From: an uncultured Flavobacteriales bacterium
GTDB taxonomy: Bacteria > Bacteroidota > Bacteroidia > Flavobacteriales_G > Salibacteraceae
NCBI GenBank assembly: GCA_913062955.1
Contig: CAJXZP010000030.1
Location: 1-43,003, forward strand
Length of the DNA stretch: 43,003 nt
Direction of reading: 5' to 3'
The notes under the pieces: generated by a model
Seen by the model: the letters and a program-made list of their open reading frames with translations, nothing else
Told to the model about the DNA's origin: nothing
Databases searched by the model: none
Shown here: positions 7,862 to 17,800 of the stretch, piece after piece
How positions within the stretch are numbered: the stretch's first letter is position 1
How the letters are laid out: each line of letters starts with the position of its first letter
Made by a program: the position numbers and the translations under genes

Positions 7862-9721
7862 ATGTTGATGGCAGAAGAAACAAACTACACCGAAGATAAT
7901 ATCAAATCCCTTGATTGGAAGCAACATATACGTTTGCGTCCAGGGATGTATATTGGTAAATTGGGCGATGGAAAAAGTTACGATGATGGTATCTATATTC
8001 TCCTAAAAGAAATTTTAGACAACTCTATTGACGAGTTTGTGATGGGGAATGGGCGGACTATTGAAGTAAGTATCAAAGATGGCCTGGTAAAAGTGAGGGA
8101 TTACGGTCGAGGAATTCCCCTGGGAAAAGTGGTCGCTTGTGTTTCACAAATGAATACTGGAGGTAAGTACGATAGTGCTGCTTTTAAGAAATCTGTGGGA
8201 CTGAATGGGGTGGGTACTAAAGCTGTAAATGCGCTTTCCGATTTTTTCTTAGTAGAGTCCTTTCGGGATGGGAAAACTAAAAAAGCGGAGTTTTCCGTTG
8301 GAGAGATTCAAGAGGATGCTGAGATTATGGAATCCACTGCCCGTAAAGGAACTAAATTTTCATTTAAACCAGATCCCAAAATATTCCCTAATTATCATTA
8401 CAGATCCGAACATGTTGAAAGTTTAATTTGGAATTATGCCTACCTCAATAGAGGGTTAACCGTTTTATTCAACGGAGATAAAATCCGATCTGAAAATGGG
8501 CTAAAAGACTTATTAACCAATAAGCTATCTGCAAAATCATTGTATCCCATTATTCACTTGGAAGGGGACGATATTGAGGTAGCAATAACCCATACGGACA
8601 GTTATGGAGAGGAATATTACTCTTTTGTCAATGGTCAATATACCACCCAAGGGGGGACGCATCAGAGTGCATTTAGAGAAGCCTATATTAAAACCATCCG
8701 GGATCACTTTGGTAAAAATTACGAAACCGTAGATATTCGTTCAGGAATATCCGCTGCGGTTAGTGTTAAGGTATTAGAACCCGTTTTCGAATCGCAAACA
8801 AAAACGAAATTAGGCTCAAATGATGTGGGACCTGAAGGTCCGAGTATGAAGGTTTTTGTAATGGACTTCATGACCACAAGGTTGGATAATTTCTTACACA
8901 GAAACCCAGCAGCAGCACAAGAAATTCAAAAGCGAATTATCCAGTCAGAACGGGAAAGAAAGGATTTGGCAGGAATAAAAAAATTGGCCAGGGATCGTGC
9001 TAAAAAAGCAAACCTTCACAATAAAAAATTACGGGATTGTCGTATTCATTTCAATACCAAAAAGGATGCGATTGATGATACCACCTTGTTCATCACCGAG
9101 GGTGATTCTGCATCGGGTTCAATTACCAAAGCGAGGGATGTACAAACTCAAGCGGTATTTAGTTTAAAAGGAAAACCGTTAAACTGCTTTGGGTTAACTA
9201 AAAAGATTGTTTACGAAAATGAAGAGTTTAACCTGTTGCAAGCTGCTTTAAATATTGAAGATGGTTTAGAAGGTTTAAGATACAATAAAGTGGTACTCGC
9301 TACCGATGCCGATGTGGATGGGATGCACATTCGATTATTACTGATCACCTTTTTCTTACAGTTTTTCCCTGATTTGGTGAAGTCTGGACATTTATATGTT
9401 TTGGAAACACCTCTTTTTAGGGTGCGTAATAAAAAGGAAACTATTTATTGCTATTCTTCTGAAGAACGTAAACGGGCTATGATTAAGTTGAAAGGTAATC
9501 CAGAGATTACACGATTTAAAGGTTTGGGAGAGATTTCTCCAGATGAATTTAGAGCCTTTATCGGGGAAAAGATTCGTCTGCAACCTGTAATTGTGGGACA
9601 TGATACGCCCATTAATGATTTATTAGAGTTTTATATGGGGAAGAATACCCCGGATAGACAAAAATTTATCATCAAGAATCTAAAAGTAGAAAAGGATATT
9701 GAAGAAGAGATCGCCAATTAA
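7862..9721 (+). CDS. parE: DNA topoisomerase IV subunit B (ParE)
   Basis: A 619-residue ATPase subunit of a type IIA topoisomerase, which decatenates daughter chromosomes with ParC. The GHKL ATPase domain shows EILDNSIDE (Mg-binding Asn54), DYGRGIP (80-86) and [14 protein letters not shown]. The transducer domain follows, then the TOPRIM domain with TEGDSASGS (Glu413) and [11 protein letters not shown] (Asp482, Asp484, Asp486). The short length, with no long TOPRIM insertion, fits ParE of Bacteroidota rather than GyrB. Two ATGs (7862 and 7868) could serve as start. The next gene, parC, begins 55 bp after the stop, so the holoenzyme is encoded in one operon. Confidence 0.93.
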   Translation: MLMAEETNYTEDNIKSLDWKQHIRLRPGMYIGKLGDGKSYDDGIYILLKEILDNSIDEFVMGNGRTIEVSIKDGLVKVRDYGRGIPLGKVVACVSQMNTGGKYDSAAFKKSVGLNGVGTKAVNALSDFFLVESFRDGKTKKAEFSVGEIQEDAEIMESTARKGTKFSFKPDPKIFPNYHYRSEHVESLIWNYAYLNRGLTVLFNGDKIRSENGLKDLLTNKLSAKSLYPIIHLEGDDIEVAITHTDSYGEEYYSFVNGQYTTQGGTHQSAFREAYIKTIRDHFGKNYETVDIRSGISAAVSVKVLEPVFESQTKTKLGSNDVGPEGPSMKVFVMDFMTTRLDNFLHRNPAAAQEIQKRIIQSERERKDLAGIKKLARDRAKKANLHNKKLRDCRIHFNTKKDAIDDTTLFITEGDSASGSITKARDVQTQAVFSLKGKPLNCFGLTKKIVYENEEFNLLQAALNIEDGLEGLRYNKVVLATDADVDGMHIRLLLITFFLQFFPDLVKSGHLYVLETPLFRVRNKKETIYCYSSEERKRAMIKLKGNPEITRFKGLGEISPDEFRAFIGEKIRLQPVIVGHDTPINDLLEFYMGKNTPDRQKFIIKNLKVEKDIEEEIAN

Positions 9722-9776
9722 TATGGGATCAATCTTCGGTTAATTAATGGTAAGACCTTTTCGAAGGGAAATATAT

Positions 9777-12362
9777 ATGAGTGTAGACGATAACGATAAT
9801 ATTCACGAGGAACCTGAATTTGAAAATGAAGGAGACAATAACATGGAGCATGTTATTCGTGTTTCTGGGTTGTATGAAGATTGGTTCTTAGATTATGCCT
9901 CTTACGTAATTTTAGAACGTGCCGTTCCACATATTTATGATGGATTAAAACCCGTTCAGCGTAGGATACTTCATAGTATGCGTGAACTGGAGGATGGACG
10001 TTACAATAAGGTGGCAAATGTGGTAGGTAATACCATGAAATACCATCCACACGGTGATGCATCTATCGCAGATGCGATGGTGCAATTGGGGCAAAAAGAT
10101 TTGTTGATTGATACCCAGGGGAACTGGGGAAGTATTTTCACCGGAGATGGAGCAGCAGCTGCTCGTTATATTGAGGCCAGATTAACCAAGTTCGCCTTAG
10201 AAGTTATTTTTAATCCAAAAACAACCGATTGGCAACAATCGTATGATGGTCGAAATAAAGAACCTATTACACAACCTGTGAAATTTCCTTTGTTGTTAGC
10301 GCAAGGGGTGGAAGGTATTGCGGTAGGGATGGCTACAAAAATCTTACCCCATAATTTTATTGAACTTATTGAGCAATCTATTAATGCGCTATTAGGTAAA
10401 AGAGTGAAAATTTTGCCGGATTTCTTAACCGGAGGAATGGGCGATTTTTCTGCCTATAATGATGGGTTAAGAGGTGGTAAAGTGAAAGTGCGTGCGCGCA
10501 TGGAAATAGTAGATGCCAAAACATTGAAAATTGTTGAAATTCCTTTCGGAACCAGTACGGGCGATCTGATGGATAGCATCGTTAAAGCCAACGACAAAGG
10601 GAAAATAAAGGTTAAAAAAATTGAAGATAATACCGCTGCCGAAGTGGAGATTTTAGTGCATTTAGCCCCAGGTACAAGTCCGGATAATATGATGGATGCC
10701 TTGTATGCATTTACGGATTGTGAGAAGTCCATTTCACCCAATGCTGCGGTAATTATGGATGACAAACCGCATTTTGTTGGCGTGTCTGAAATGGTGACTC
10801 ACTCGGCTTTACGTACCAGGGATTTGCTAGAATTGGAATTGCAAATCAAATTAAGAGAGCTTCAAGAAAAATGGCATCAATCTTCTTTGGAAAAGATTTT
10901 TATAGAAAATAAAATCTATATCGAATTTGATGGGAAAACTTATGAAGAGGCTAAAAAATATACCTTAAAAGCTTTAAAACCTTTTATTAAGAATTTAATT
11001 AGGGAGGTTACAGATGAAGACCTGACCAAGTTGATGGATATTCCAATGCGTAGAATAACCAAACACGATGCCGAAAAAGCGGATTCATTTATTTCGAATT
11101 TGGAAGCAGAAATGGTTAAAGTGAAACATGATCTGGAGCACTTAACAGATTTCGCTGTCCAATACTTTAAAAACTTAAAGTCTAAATACGGAAAAGGGAG
11201 AGAGCGTAAAACGGAAATTAAGTCCTTTAATACCATTGACGCAACTAAAGTGGCTGCCGCAAATGTGAAATTGTATATTAATTACGAAGAAGGATTTGTA
11301 GGTACGGGCTTAAAAAGAAGTGAAGGTGAATTTTTAGCCAATTGTTCCGATATTGATGATGTCATTGTCATTCTTAAAACGGGGAAAATGCGTGTAGTTC
11401 GAGTTTCCGACAAAACTTTTGTAGGTAAAGGAGTGTTGCATGCAGATATCTGGAAAAAGGGTGATATCCGTACCACTTATAATTTAATATATAGAGATGG
11501 TCATATAGGTCCTTATCGCGTAAAAAGGTTTCAAGTAACCTCCATTACTAGAGATAAGGAATATGATTTGACTCGAGGGATTCCAAAATCATCGGTTACT
11601 TATTTTACAGCAAACCCAAATGGGGAAGCGGAAAAGGTTTTCGTGGTGTTAAGGAATACCGGAAAAGTGAAAAAATTGAAATTTGATTTCGATTTTGCTT
11701 CCATAGCCATTAAAGGTAGAGCCTCTGGAGGTAATATTTTGTCTAAGCATATTATTTCCAAAATTGAATTAAGAGAAAAAGGAATATCTACCCTGTCCGC
11801 TAGAAAAATCTGGTTTGACGACTCCGTGTCCCAATTTAATTCGGATGAGCGGGGGGCGCTTTTAGGCGCTTTTAAAGGAGAGGACAAAATCCTACATATT
11901 ACTGCAAGTGGCCATTACCGATTAACTGATTTTGATGTATCTACAAAGGTAGATGATGATTACTTGATATTAGAAAAATGGAAGCCTGGAAAACCAATTT
12001 CAGCCATTTATTGGGACGGAGAAAAGGAGCAGTACTTTGTGAAACGATTCCTGATTGAAGACACCTCCAAAAAGGTTCTCTTTATTTCGGAGCATGAAAA
12101 CTCTCATTTAGAATTGATTTCTTCCGATTGGTTGCCAATTGTGAATATTTCGTTTGATAAAAGAACGAACGACCGGGAAGATGAGGAAATTAATGTGGAG
12201 GAATTTATCGCCCTAAAAAGTTATAAGGCCTTGGGTAATAGGTTAACTAAATTTAAGGTGAAGTCCTTAGATCTCAAAGAACCATTGCCCTTTGAGGAAC
12301 CTGAAGAAAATGAGGAAGAGGACCTAGATGACGATTCTCAAATTAAATTATTTGACGAATAA
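9777..12362 (+). CDS. parC: DNA topoisomerase IV subunit A (ParC)
   Basis: An 861-residue cleavage-religation subunit of topoisomerase IV. The winged-helix/tower core begins with the family motif YEDWFLDYASYVILERAVP (about residue 33). The DNA-attacking tyrosine is Tyr131 in AAARYIEARL. KYHPHGDASIADAM marks the quinolone-resistance region. The C-terminal half contains the beta-propeller-like DNA-wrapping region, and the protein ends in an acidic tail of about 25 residues. I chose ATG 9777 over ATG 9747: the extra ten residues are basic and unconserved, whereas the later start gives the acidic leader usual in relatives. The neighbour upstream is parE. Confidence 0.93.
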   Translation: MSVDDNDNIHEEPEFENEGDNNMEHVIRVSGLYEDWFLDYASYVILERAVPHIYDGLKPVQRRILHSMRELEDGRYNKVANVVGNTMKYHPHGDASIADAMVQLGQKDLLIDTQGNWGSIFTGDGAAAARYIEARLTKFALEVIFNPKTTDWQQSYDGRNKEPITQPVKFPLLLAQGVEGIAVGMATKILPHNFIELIEQSINALLGKRVKILPDFLTGGMGDFSAYNDGLRGGKVKVRARMEIVDAKTLKIVEIPFGTSTGDLMDSIVKANDKGKIKVKKIEDNTAAEVEILVHLAPGTSPDNMMDALYAFTDCEKSISPNAAVIMDDKPHFVGVSEMVTHSALRTRDLLELELQIKLRELQEKWHQSSLEKIFIENKIYIEFDGKTYEEAKKYTLKALKPFIKNLIREVTDEDLTKLMDIPMRRITKHDAEKADSFISNLEAEMVKVKHDLEHLTDFAVQYFKNLKSKYGKGRERKTEIKSFNTIDATKVAAANVKLYINYEEGFVGTGLKRSEGEFLANCSDIDDVIVILKTGKMRVVRVSDKTFVGKGVLHADIWKKGDIRTTYNLIYRDGHIGPYRVKRFQVTSITRDKEYDLTRGIPKSSVTYFTANPNGEAEKVFVVLRNTGKVKKLKFDFDFASIAIKGRASGGNILSKHIISKIELREKGISTLSARKIWFDDSVSQFNSDERGALLGAFKGEDKILHITASGHYRLTDFDVSTKVDDDYLILEKWKPGKPISAIYWDGEKEQYFVKRFLIEDTSKKVLFISEHENSHLELISSDWLPIVNISFDKRTNDREDEEINVEEFIALKSYKALGNRLTKFKVKSLDLKEPLPFEEPEENEEEDLDDDSQIKLFDE

Positions 12363-12407
12363 TTGATGAAATCTCAATTTTTGTAATTAAAAAGAAAATA
12401 GAATATT

Positions 12408-12944
12408 ATGAGTGATGTATTGGATTATTTATTTGAATTATTCAAAATACTGATTCCTGCGGTATCGGTAGTTGTAGTGGTTCAAATAATGTTGAAAAAC
12501 CATTTTGACGATCAAAAGAGACGGGATGAATTGGCGGTTTCAAAAGCAAATAGACAAGATTTACGTCCATTAAAAATGCAGGCCTATGAGCGATTAATAT
12601 TATTCTTAGAACGTCTTCAACCCGATAGTTTGATGATGCGAATGCAACGCCCAGGAATGTCGGCCAGAGTATTACATACCGCTATGCTAAAAAATATCCG
12701 TCAGGAGTATGAACATAATATGACGCAACAATTGTATGTATCTCCATCTGCGTGGAAATTGGTGTTGATGGCTAGGGATGAAGTGACCAAGCTGATAAAT
12801 ATTTCGTCTACCAATCTAGCGGCAGAGGCTACAGCGATTGATCTTGCCAATGAAATGGTGGGTGTTATTACAAAGTTGGATAGTATCCCTACAGATGTTG
12901 CTATTAGAGGTTTGAAGATCGAATTTCAGTCGAAATTCAAATAA
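12408..12944 (+). CDS. Conserved hypothetical membrane-anchored protein (intact copy)
   Basis: A 178-residue protein with one N-terminal membrane helix (residues about 10-30) followed by a helical cytoplasmic domain. The soluble part has the run KMQAYERLILFLERLQP and an amphipathic C-terminal region. It sits 45 bp after parC and ends at a strong terminator, so it is probably the last gene of the parE-parC transcript. I associate this type of protein with the same location in other Bacteroidota but cannot verify that here; the function is unknown. Parts of this gene recur twice within the next 1.7 kb, as a decayed remnant (13991-14117) and as a copy lacking its 5' half (14284-14604). This is the only intact one. 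Confidence 0.8.
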   Translation: MSDVLDYLFELFKILIPAVSVVVVVQIMLKNHFDDQKRRDELAVSKANRQDLRPLKMQAYERLILFLERLQPDSLMMRMQRPGMSARVLHTAMLKNIRQEYEHNMTQQLYVSPSAWKLVLMARDEVTKLINISSTNLAAEATAIDLANEMVGVITKLDSIPTDVAIRGLKIEFQSKFK

Positions 12945-12964
12945 TACCTATTTTAACTATTAAT

Positions 12965-12996
12965 AAAAAAAGGGAGTTGTGTACTCCCTTTTTTTT
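12965..12996 (+). terminator. Intrinsic terminator after the intact copy
   Basis: AAAAAAAGGGAGT (12965-12977) pairs with ACTCCC plus T-tract (12983-12996), with a TGTGT loop. It closes the parE-parC transcript. A related hairpin with the same GGGAGT/ACTCCC core follows the remnant copy at 14139-14165. Confidence 0.92.
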
Positions 12997-13514
12997 ATGC
13001 GCTAAATTCTGAAATTACCTGAGAAAGAAAACTGAAAATTCACTATTGATCCTCTTCTCATCCAAATTGATCCCTCCAAGTAATTACTCAATTTTTAAAA
13101 AGCGTATTTATACGCTTTTATCCATCATTATAAACCTCTTTCTTTGAGTAGTTCAATTGCTTGAGTCATAAAAACTTACTTAATTGGAAAACCTCTGCAG
13201 GGTAGGGAATTATATTCTTGTAATCGTCAATCCAAAAATAACAACACAAGTACATGGTATATGATATGCCAAGTCTAAAAAAAGAAATACTAAGTTGTTG
13301 TATTGTTAGGGTTTGAAGGTTCATTGATGTTAGCCATTTGTTTATTAGGTGTTTAGATGGATGTGCTGAAAATTCCGGAAATAGAAAAGTACTCTATTTG
13401 TAAGACTTTTGATGAAAAAAAAAGATTCAAAAGAATGTGTTCGATAGGGATTCATTGATTTATTCTCATTAAATAAATCAGGGCATAAAATATTAATAAT
13501 TATAATAATAAATT
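12997..13514. other. Gene-free stretch before the lectin gene
   Basis: About 520 bp without a gene. It contains the second composite element (13081-13114). The sequence just before the lectin start (about 13480-13514) is almost entirely A and T. No open frame of useful size or other repeat was seen. Confidence 0.5.
13081..13114 (+). promoter_or_regulatory. Composite repeat element, copy 2 (candidate operator)
   Basis: TAATTACTCAATTTTT (13081-13096), a 6-nt spacer, then CGTATTTATACG (13103-13114). The second part is the loop and inner stem of a 9-bp hairpin (13098-13119). It matches the element at 4033-4067 with two mismatches in the first 16 bases and none in the AGCGTATTTATACG part. It is 400 bp upstream of the lectin gene. 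Confidence 0.45.
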
Positions 13515-13925
13515 ATGGAATTGAAAACAGTAGAAACGGAACAAAGCACTAAAACAGCCGCATTTGGAGGTAATGGTGGTAGCGCATTTGAAACATGTAC
13601 AGATATAAATATGATAGGTCTCCGCACGGGCTCAAGGGTTGATCAGATTACTATCAATGGAGCATCCCATGGTGGTGGTGGTGGAAGTGATATAGGAACA
13701 ATAACCCTAGGTTCGGATGACTATATTTGTGATGTTGAGATAAGATCTGGTTCAGAAGTTGATTATGTTAGGTTCTTGACAAGTGATGGCGTTAGTATTG
13801 GTGGTGGCGGCTCTGGTGGAAGTCTTACTCGACTAGAAAATATTAGAGTTACCGCAATTGGAGGGAGGTCAGGTTCTCGTGTTGACAAATTAGAAATTAC
13901 GTATATACCAAATTATAAAGGCTAA
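13515..13925 (+). CDS. Jacalin-like beta-prism lectin domain protein
   Basis: A 136-residue protein that is essentially one jacalin-related lectin domain, a carbohydrate-binding beta-prism fold. The threefold internal symmetry of the fold shows as three repeats of R-[ST]-G-S-x-V-D: RTGSRVDQITI (37-47), RSGSEVDYVRF (77-87) and RSGSRVDKLEITY (118-130). Gly-rich turns (FGGNGGSAFE, GGGGGS, GGGGSGGS) separate them, as in jacalins. There is no signal peptide and no sorting domain, so it is either cytoplasmic or exported by an unknown route. The ATG at 13515 follows a very AT-rich leader. It stands alone between copies of an unrelated gene, which suggests insertion or rearrangement. Sugar specificity cannot be read from the sequence. 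Confidence 0.85.
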   Translation: MELKTVETEQSTKTAAFGGNGGSAFETCTDINMIGLRTGSRVDQITINGASHGGGGGSDIGTITLGSDDYICDVEIRSGSEVDYVRFLTSDGVSIGGGGSGGSLTRLENIRVTAIGGRSGSRVDKLEITYIPNYKG

Positions 13926-13990
13926 AATCAAACCTGTAACACACGCAGTATAGTTAATTACCATTTTAGGCAAATTTCAAGTTATTCACT

Positions 13991-14117
13991 CGTATTAAAC
14001 TGTGACTGGTAAAAAATGATTCGAAATGGGTAAATCACCGTACTGCCAATGTTATAATTACAAACGGATGTTGCCATAAATGGGTTGAAAATAGAATTCC
14101 AAGGGAAGTCTAGATAA
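13991..14117 (+). pseudogene. Decayed remnant of the 178-residue gene's 3' end
   Basis: The codons at 14064-14117 read TDVAINGLKIEFQGKSR and a stop, clearly related to TDVAIRGLKIEFQSKFK at the end of the intact copy. Upstream, short blocks (TGCCAATG at 14046-14053, ATTACAAA at 14057-14064, and around 13997-14018) align in the same order but with deletions and frameshifts. The divergence is much greater than in the second partial copy, so this is an older event. A terminator related to that of the intact gene follows at 14139-14165. Confidence 0.7.
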
Positions 14118-14138
14118 AGCTATTTATGACATTAAATG

Positions 14139-14165
14139 AAAGGGAGTTTTTAACTCCCTTTTTTT
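14139..14165 (+). terminator. Intrinsic terminator behind the remnant
   Basis: AAAGGGAGTT (14139-14148) pairs with AACTCCCTTT (14152-14161), followed by T to 14165. It shares the GGGAGT/ACTCCC core with the terminator at 12965-12996, so it was probably duplicated with the gene end. It now terminates anything reading through from the lectin gene. Confidence 0.88.
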
Positions 14166-14283
14166 GTGTTTAAAAATTTTCAATTCGTTTAATCAGAATG
14201 TTACAGATTGTAAATTTTTCTTTCATAAATTAAAGTATTTTAGTTTGACGTAACACATGAAATACAGTTAAATTGTTTGATGG

Positions 14284-14604
14284 ATAATTGATGAGATATC
14301 AATAATTGTAATTAAAAGAACTGTTAGAGTATTACACACCGCCATGCTAAAAAATATCCGTCAGGAGTATGAACATAATATGACGCAACAATTGTATGTA
14401 TCTCCATCTGCGTGGAAACTGGTATTGATGGCTAGGGATGAAGTGACAAAACTGATAAATATTTCGTCTACCAATCTAACGGCAGAGGCTACAGCGATTG
14501 ATCTTGCCAATGAAATGGTGGGTGTTATTACAAAGTTGGATAGTATCCCTACAGATGTTGCGATTAGAGGTTTGAAGATCGAATTTCAATCGAAATTCAA
14601 ATAG
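14284..14604 (+). pseudogene. 5'-deleted copy of the 178-residue gene
   Basis: The stretch 14284-14319 resembles the leader just before the intact gene (12360-12395). It then jumps directly to codons equivalent to residue 88 onward. About 300 bp containing the start codon and the membrane helix are missing. From the internal ATG at 14344 the remaining 86 residues match the intact protein except for one Ala-to-Thr change (NLTAEA); other differences are silent. The near identity points to a recent duplication or gene conversion. The frame is intact, so an 86-residue cytoplasmic fragment could be made if a promoter exists, but I treat it as a broken copy. Confidence 0.82.
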
Positions 14605-14815
14605 GAGCCCATCTTTCTGGATTTGAGATCCTTATGGATTAGGGTGGGAAAACACGGTGATTTAGGTATAGCGTCACAATTATAAGCTATTTGGTCACAA
14701 ATTACGGGTTGTTTTTCGTAGCCTATTGGTTATCAGTATATTAAGCGTATTCCTGGCGTTTTGAATTTTGATTGTATCATATATTTTTGTTTGTCTAAAC
14801 TATTATACGAACAAA

Positions 14816-17800
14816 ATGAAAACACTTTCACCTAAAACCGTTTCATTTCTTTTTTTTATTCTGATTTTTATTCAGACTAATTTGGTTGCATTGCCCGCTG
14901 TACCTACCATTGTTTGTGATCCAACTACCAATGGAGGATCTATTTCAGGGAATCAAATTGGCGGAGTAGGGGGTTTTGACCCCTCCCTAATTTCAAATAT
15001 TTCTTTGGCTTCTGGAGGTTCAGGTACCATTGAGTACAAATGGATGACCAGTACCATTCCCGTGGTTAATACTCTGGGCAATACCTATTGGCAAGATGTT
15101 CCTGGAGAAACTTCCGCTACATTCGATCCTGCTTTTATTACCAAGACTACCTATGTGATTCGTGTTTCAAAAAGCAATACGTGTTACAATTGGGGCGAGC
15201 AATCTAATATGATTACGCTGCAAGTTCCTTCTACTCCTGTTACCGCCTGTTTGTTATATGCAGTTCAGGATAAAAAATCAAGTGATTTTTCTCAATTATT
15301 TACCGTAGACGTTTTCAACGGTAATACCGTAACCAATTTAGGTCCTCCATTAAATGGTTGGGATATAGAAGGTTTAGAAGTAGATAAAAATACCGGTATT
15401 TTATATGGTTCCTCTGGGAATGATAACGAGCATGGATTTGATGGATATTTCTATAGTATTGATGCCGTAAATGGAAACTTAAATATTATTGGTTCTACCG
15501 GATATGATGATGTCGTGTCTTTAGCTTTTAATCCATTATCTAATGTATTGTATGCCTGGGTAGATGATTATGGATTAATTACCATTAATACAAGTACCGG
15601 AGCCGGAACCATGGTTTATTCCTCTCCTCTAGATTTTGATGGGATGGCATGGAGTAATGATGGGGCAATATTATATGTTGCCACAGATGATATGGAATTA
15701 TCCACTTTTGATCCTGTTACTGGAACAATTACCCTACTTACAAATACTCTCCCGGGACCGGTAGAATCTTTGGAAATGAGACCTGACGGAAATTTGATGT
15801 TTGGAACGCATTTGGCGAGTACCACCATTTATACCATCAACCCCCAAACATTAGTGATCAATTCTTCAAATAATATCCTTACACCTTTCGATGATATTGA
15901 GTCTATTGTTTGGCCTGATTGGTGTTCATTGTCTATTAGTATTGATGTTCAAAAAACGGATGTTAGTTGCTTTAATGCCAATGATGGTGCGATTCAACTT
16001 TCAGGAATGGGAGGAGTTAGTCCTTATTCTTACACATGGAGTAATGGTTTGTCCACAAACTCTGATTCCCATTTAATTGCAGGAAGTTACTCCGTTACGG
16101 TGACAGATGCCAATGGAGTTTCTCAAACTACCATCGTTAACATAGGCCAGCCTACGGCACTTTTAAATGCCTCAATTCAAACTACCCAAGTTACATGTGC
16201 GGGTGGATTAACGGATGGAGGTATGACGACATTGGTTACTGGGGGAACAGCTCCTTATACCTATTCTTGGTCAAATTCTGGAAACACTTCCTTTTTATCG
16301 GCTCTTATTCCTGGTAATTACTCGGTGACTATTACCGATGCGAACGGTTGTTCAACGGTTGCCAATTCCGGTATTCCTTCCATTTGTTGTAATATTACTA
16401 ATGCAGGTATCATTTCTGGAACTCAATCTAATTGTGGCCCTTTTGATCCAGGTGCCATTTCGAATGCCCTTTTTGCCGTGGGTGGTGTAGGTAATTTGGA
16501 ATATGTTTGGTTACAAAGTTTAGTGAATGTTCCTAACCTTCAAGGAAATCCTCATTGGTCCATGATTCCAGGATCCAACAGCCCCAGTTATGATCCAGGA
16601 ACTCTGACCCAGACTACGTATTTTATCAGATGTGCGAGAACATCTACCTGTAATTTCTTTGCCGGAGAATCCAACATTATTGAGGTGACCGTAAATCCGG
16701 AAGTCTCCGTAACACTGACCTCTTCCCAAAATGTATTATGTTATGGAGGGGCAAATGGAGGTATTTCTATATTAGCAACCGGAACTCAACCTATTTCATA
16801 CTTATGGTCCAATGGAGATACTAATAGGAACTTGACAAATATAGGGGCAGGAACATATACTTTAACGGTGACGGATGCCAACAGTTGTACCGATGAAATT
16901 CAAGCAATCATACAAGAGCCAACCGTATTAATCGGAAGTTCTATGGTAAACACAAGTGTATCTATCCATGGAGGTTCAAATGGATCGGTAACGGCATTGG
17001 CAAATGGAGGAACGCCAACATACACCTATGCGTGGAATACTGGAGCAAGCTCAGCTGTGGTAACAGGATTAACCGCAGGAACGTATAGCGTAACGATTAC
17101 GGATGCCAACGGGTGTTCCACTACAACAACTTCTACGGTAACGGAACCAACGGTATTAACTTCATCCACTACGGTAATCGTTCATGTGGATTGTAATGGA
17201 AATGCTACTGGGGAAGCAGGAGTTTCTGCAAATGGTGCCGTTTCACCTTATGCTTATACTTGGTCCAATGGATCTAATACGGCCATAATTTCTAGTTTAA
17301 TTGCGGGAACCTACACGGTAACTATTACGGATGCCCATGGAGCCACCACAACAAACTCTGTTTTTGTGACTGAGCCAACGGCATTACTAGTTACGGTGCA
17401 AGCGACACAAGTAACTTGTGGTGGGGGATTATCAAATGGTAGTTTATCTACTGTAATATCAGGGGGAAGCGCTCCTTTTAGTTTTGTTTGGTCTAATGGG
17501 CAAACTACGCAGAGTATTTCTGGTTTAACTTCAGGTAATTATTTGGTTACAGTTACGGATGGTAATGGATGTAGCTCTATTTCAAATGGAACCATTGCAA
17601 CCTTGTGTTGTAATGTAACTTTTGCAGGGGAAATAGGAGGGGCTCAAACAAGTTGTAGCGCTTTTGATCCTACGGTTTTAACAAGTGTGACTTTACCTTC
17701 AGGTGGAATTGGAAACATCGAGTACATTTGGTTATCTAGTTTAGTAAATGTTCCTAATACACCAGGAAACCCGGATTGGAGTATGATTACTGGTTCTACT

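Noticed and set aside
14703-14720. TACG...CGTA inverted repeat upstream of the adhesin as a third composite element
   Set aside because: Spacing and sequence do not match the elements at 4033 and 13081 beyond a few bases.
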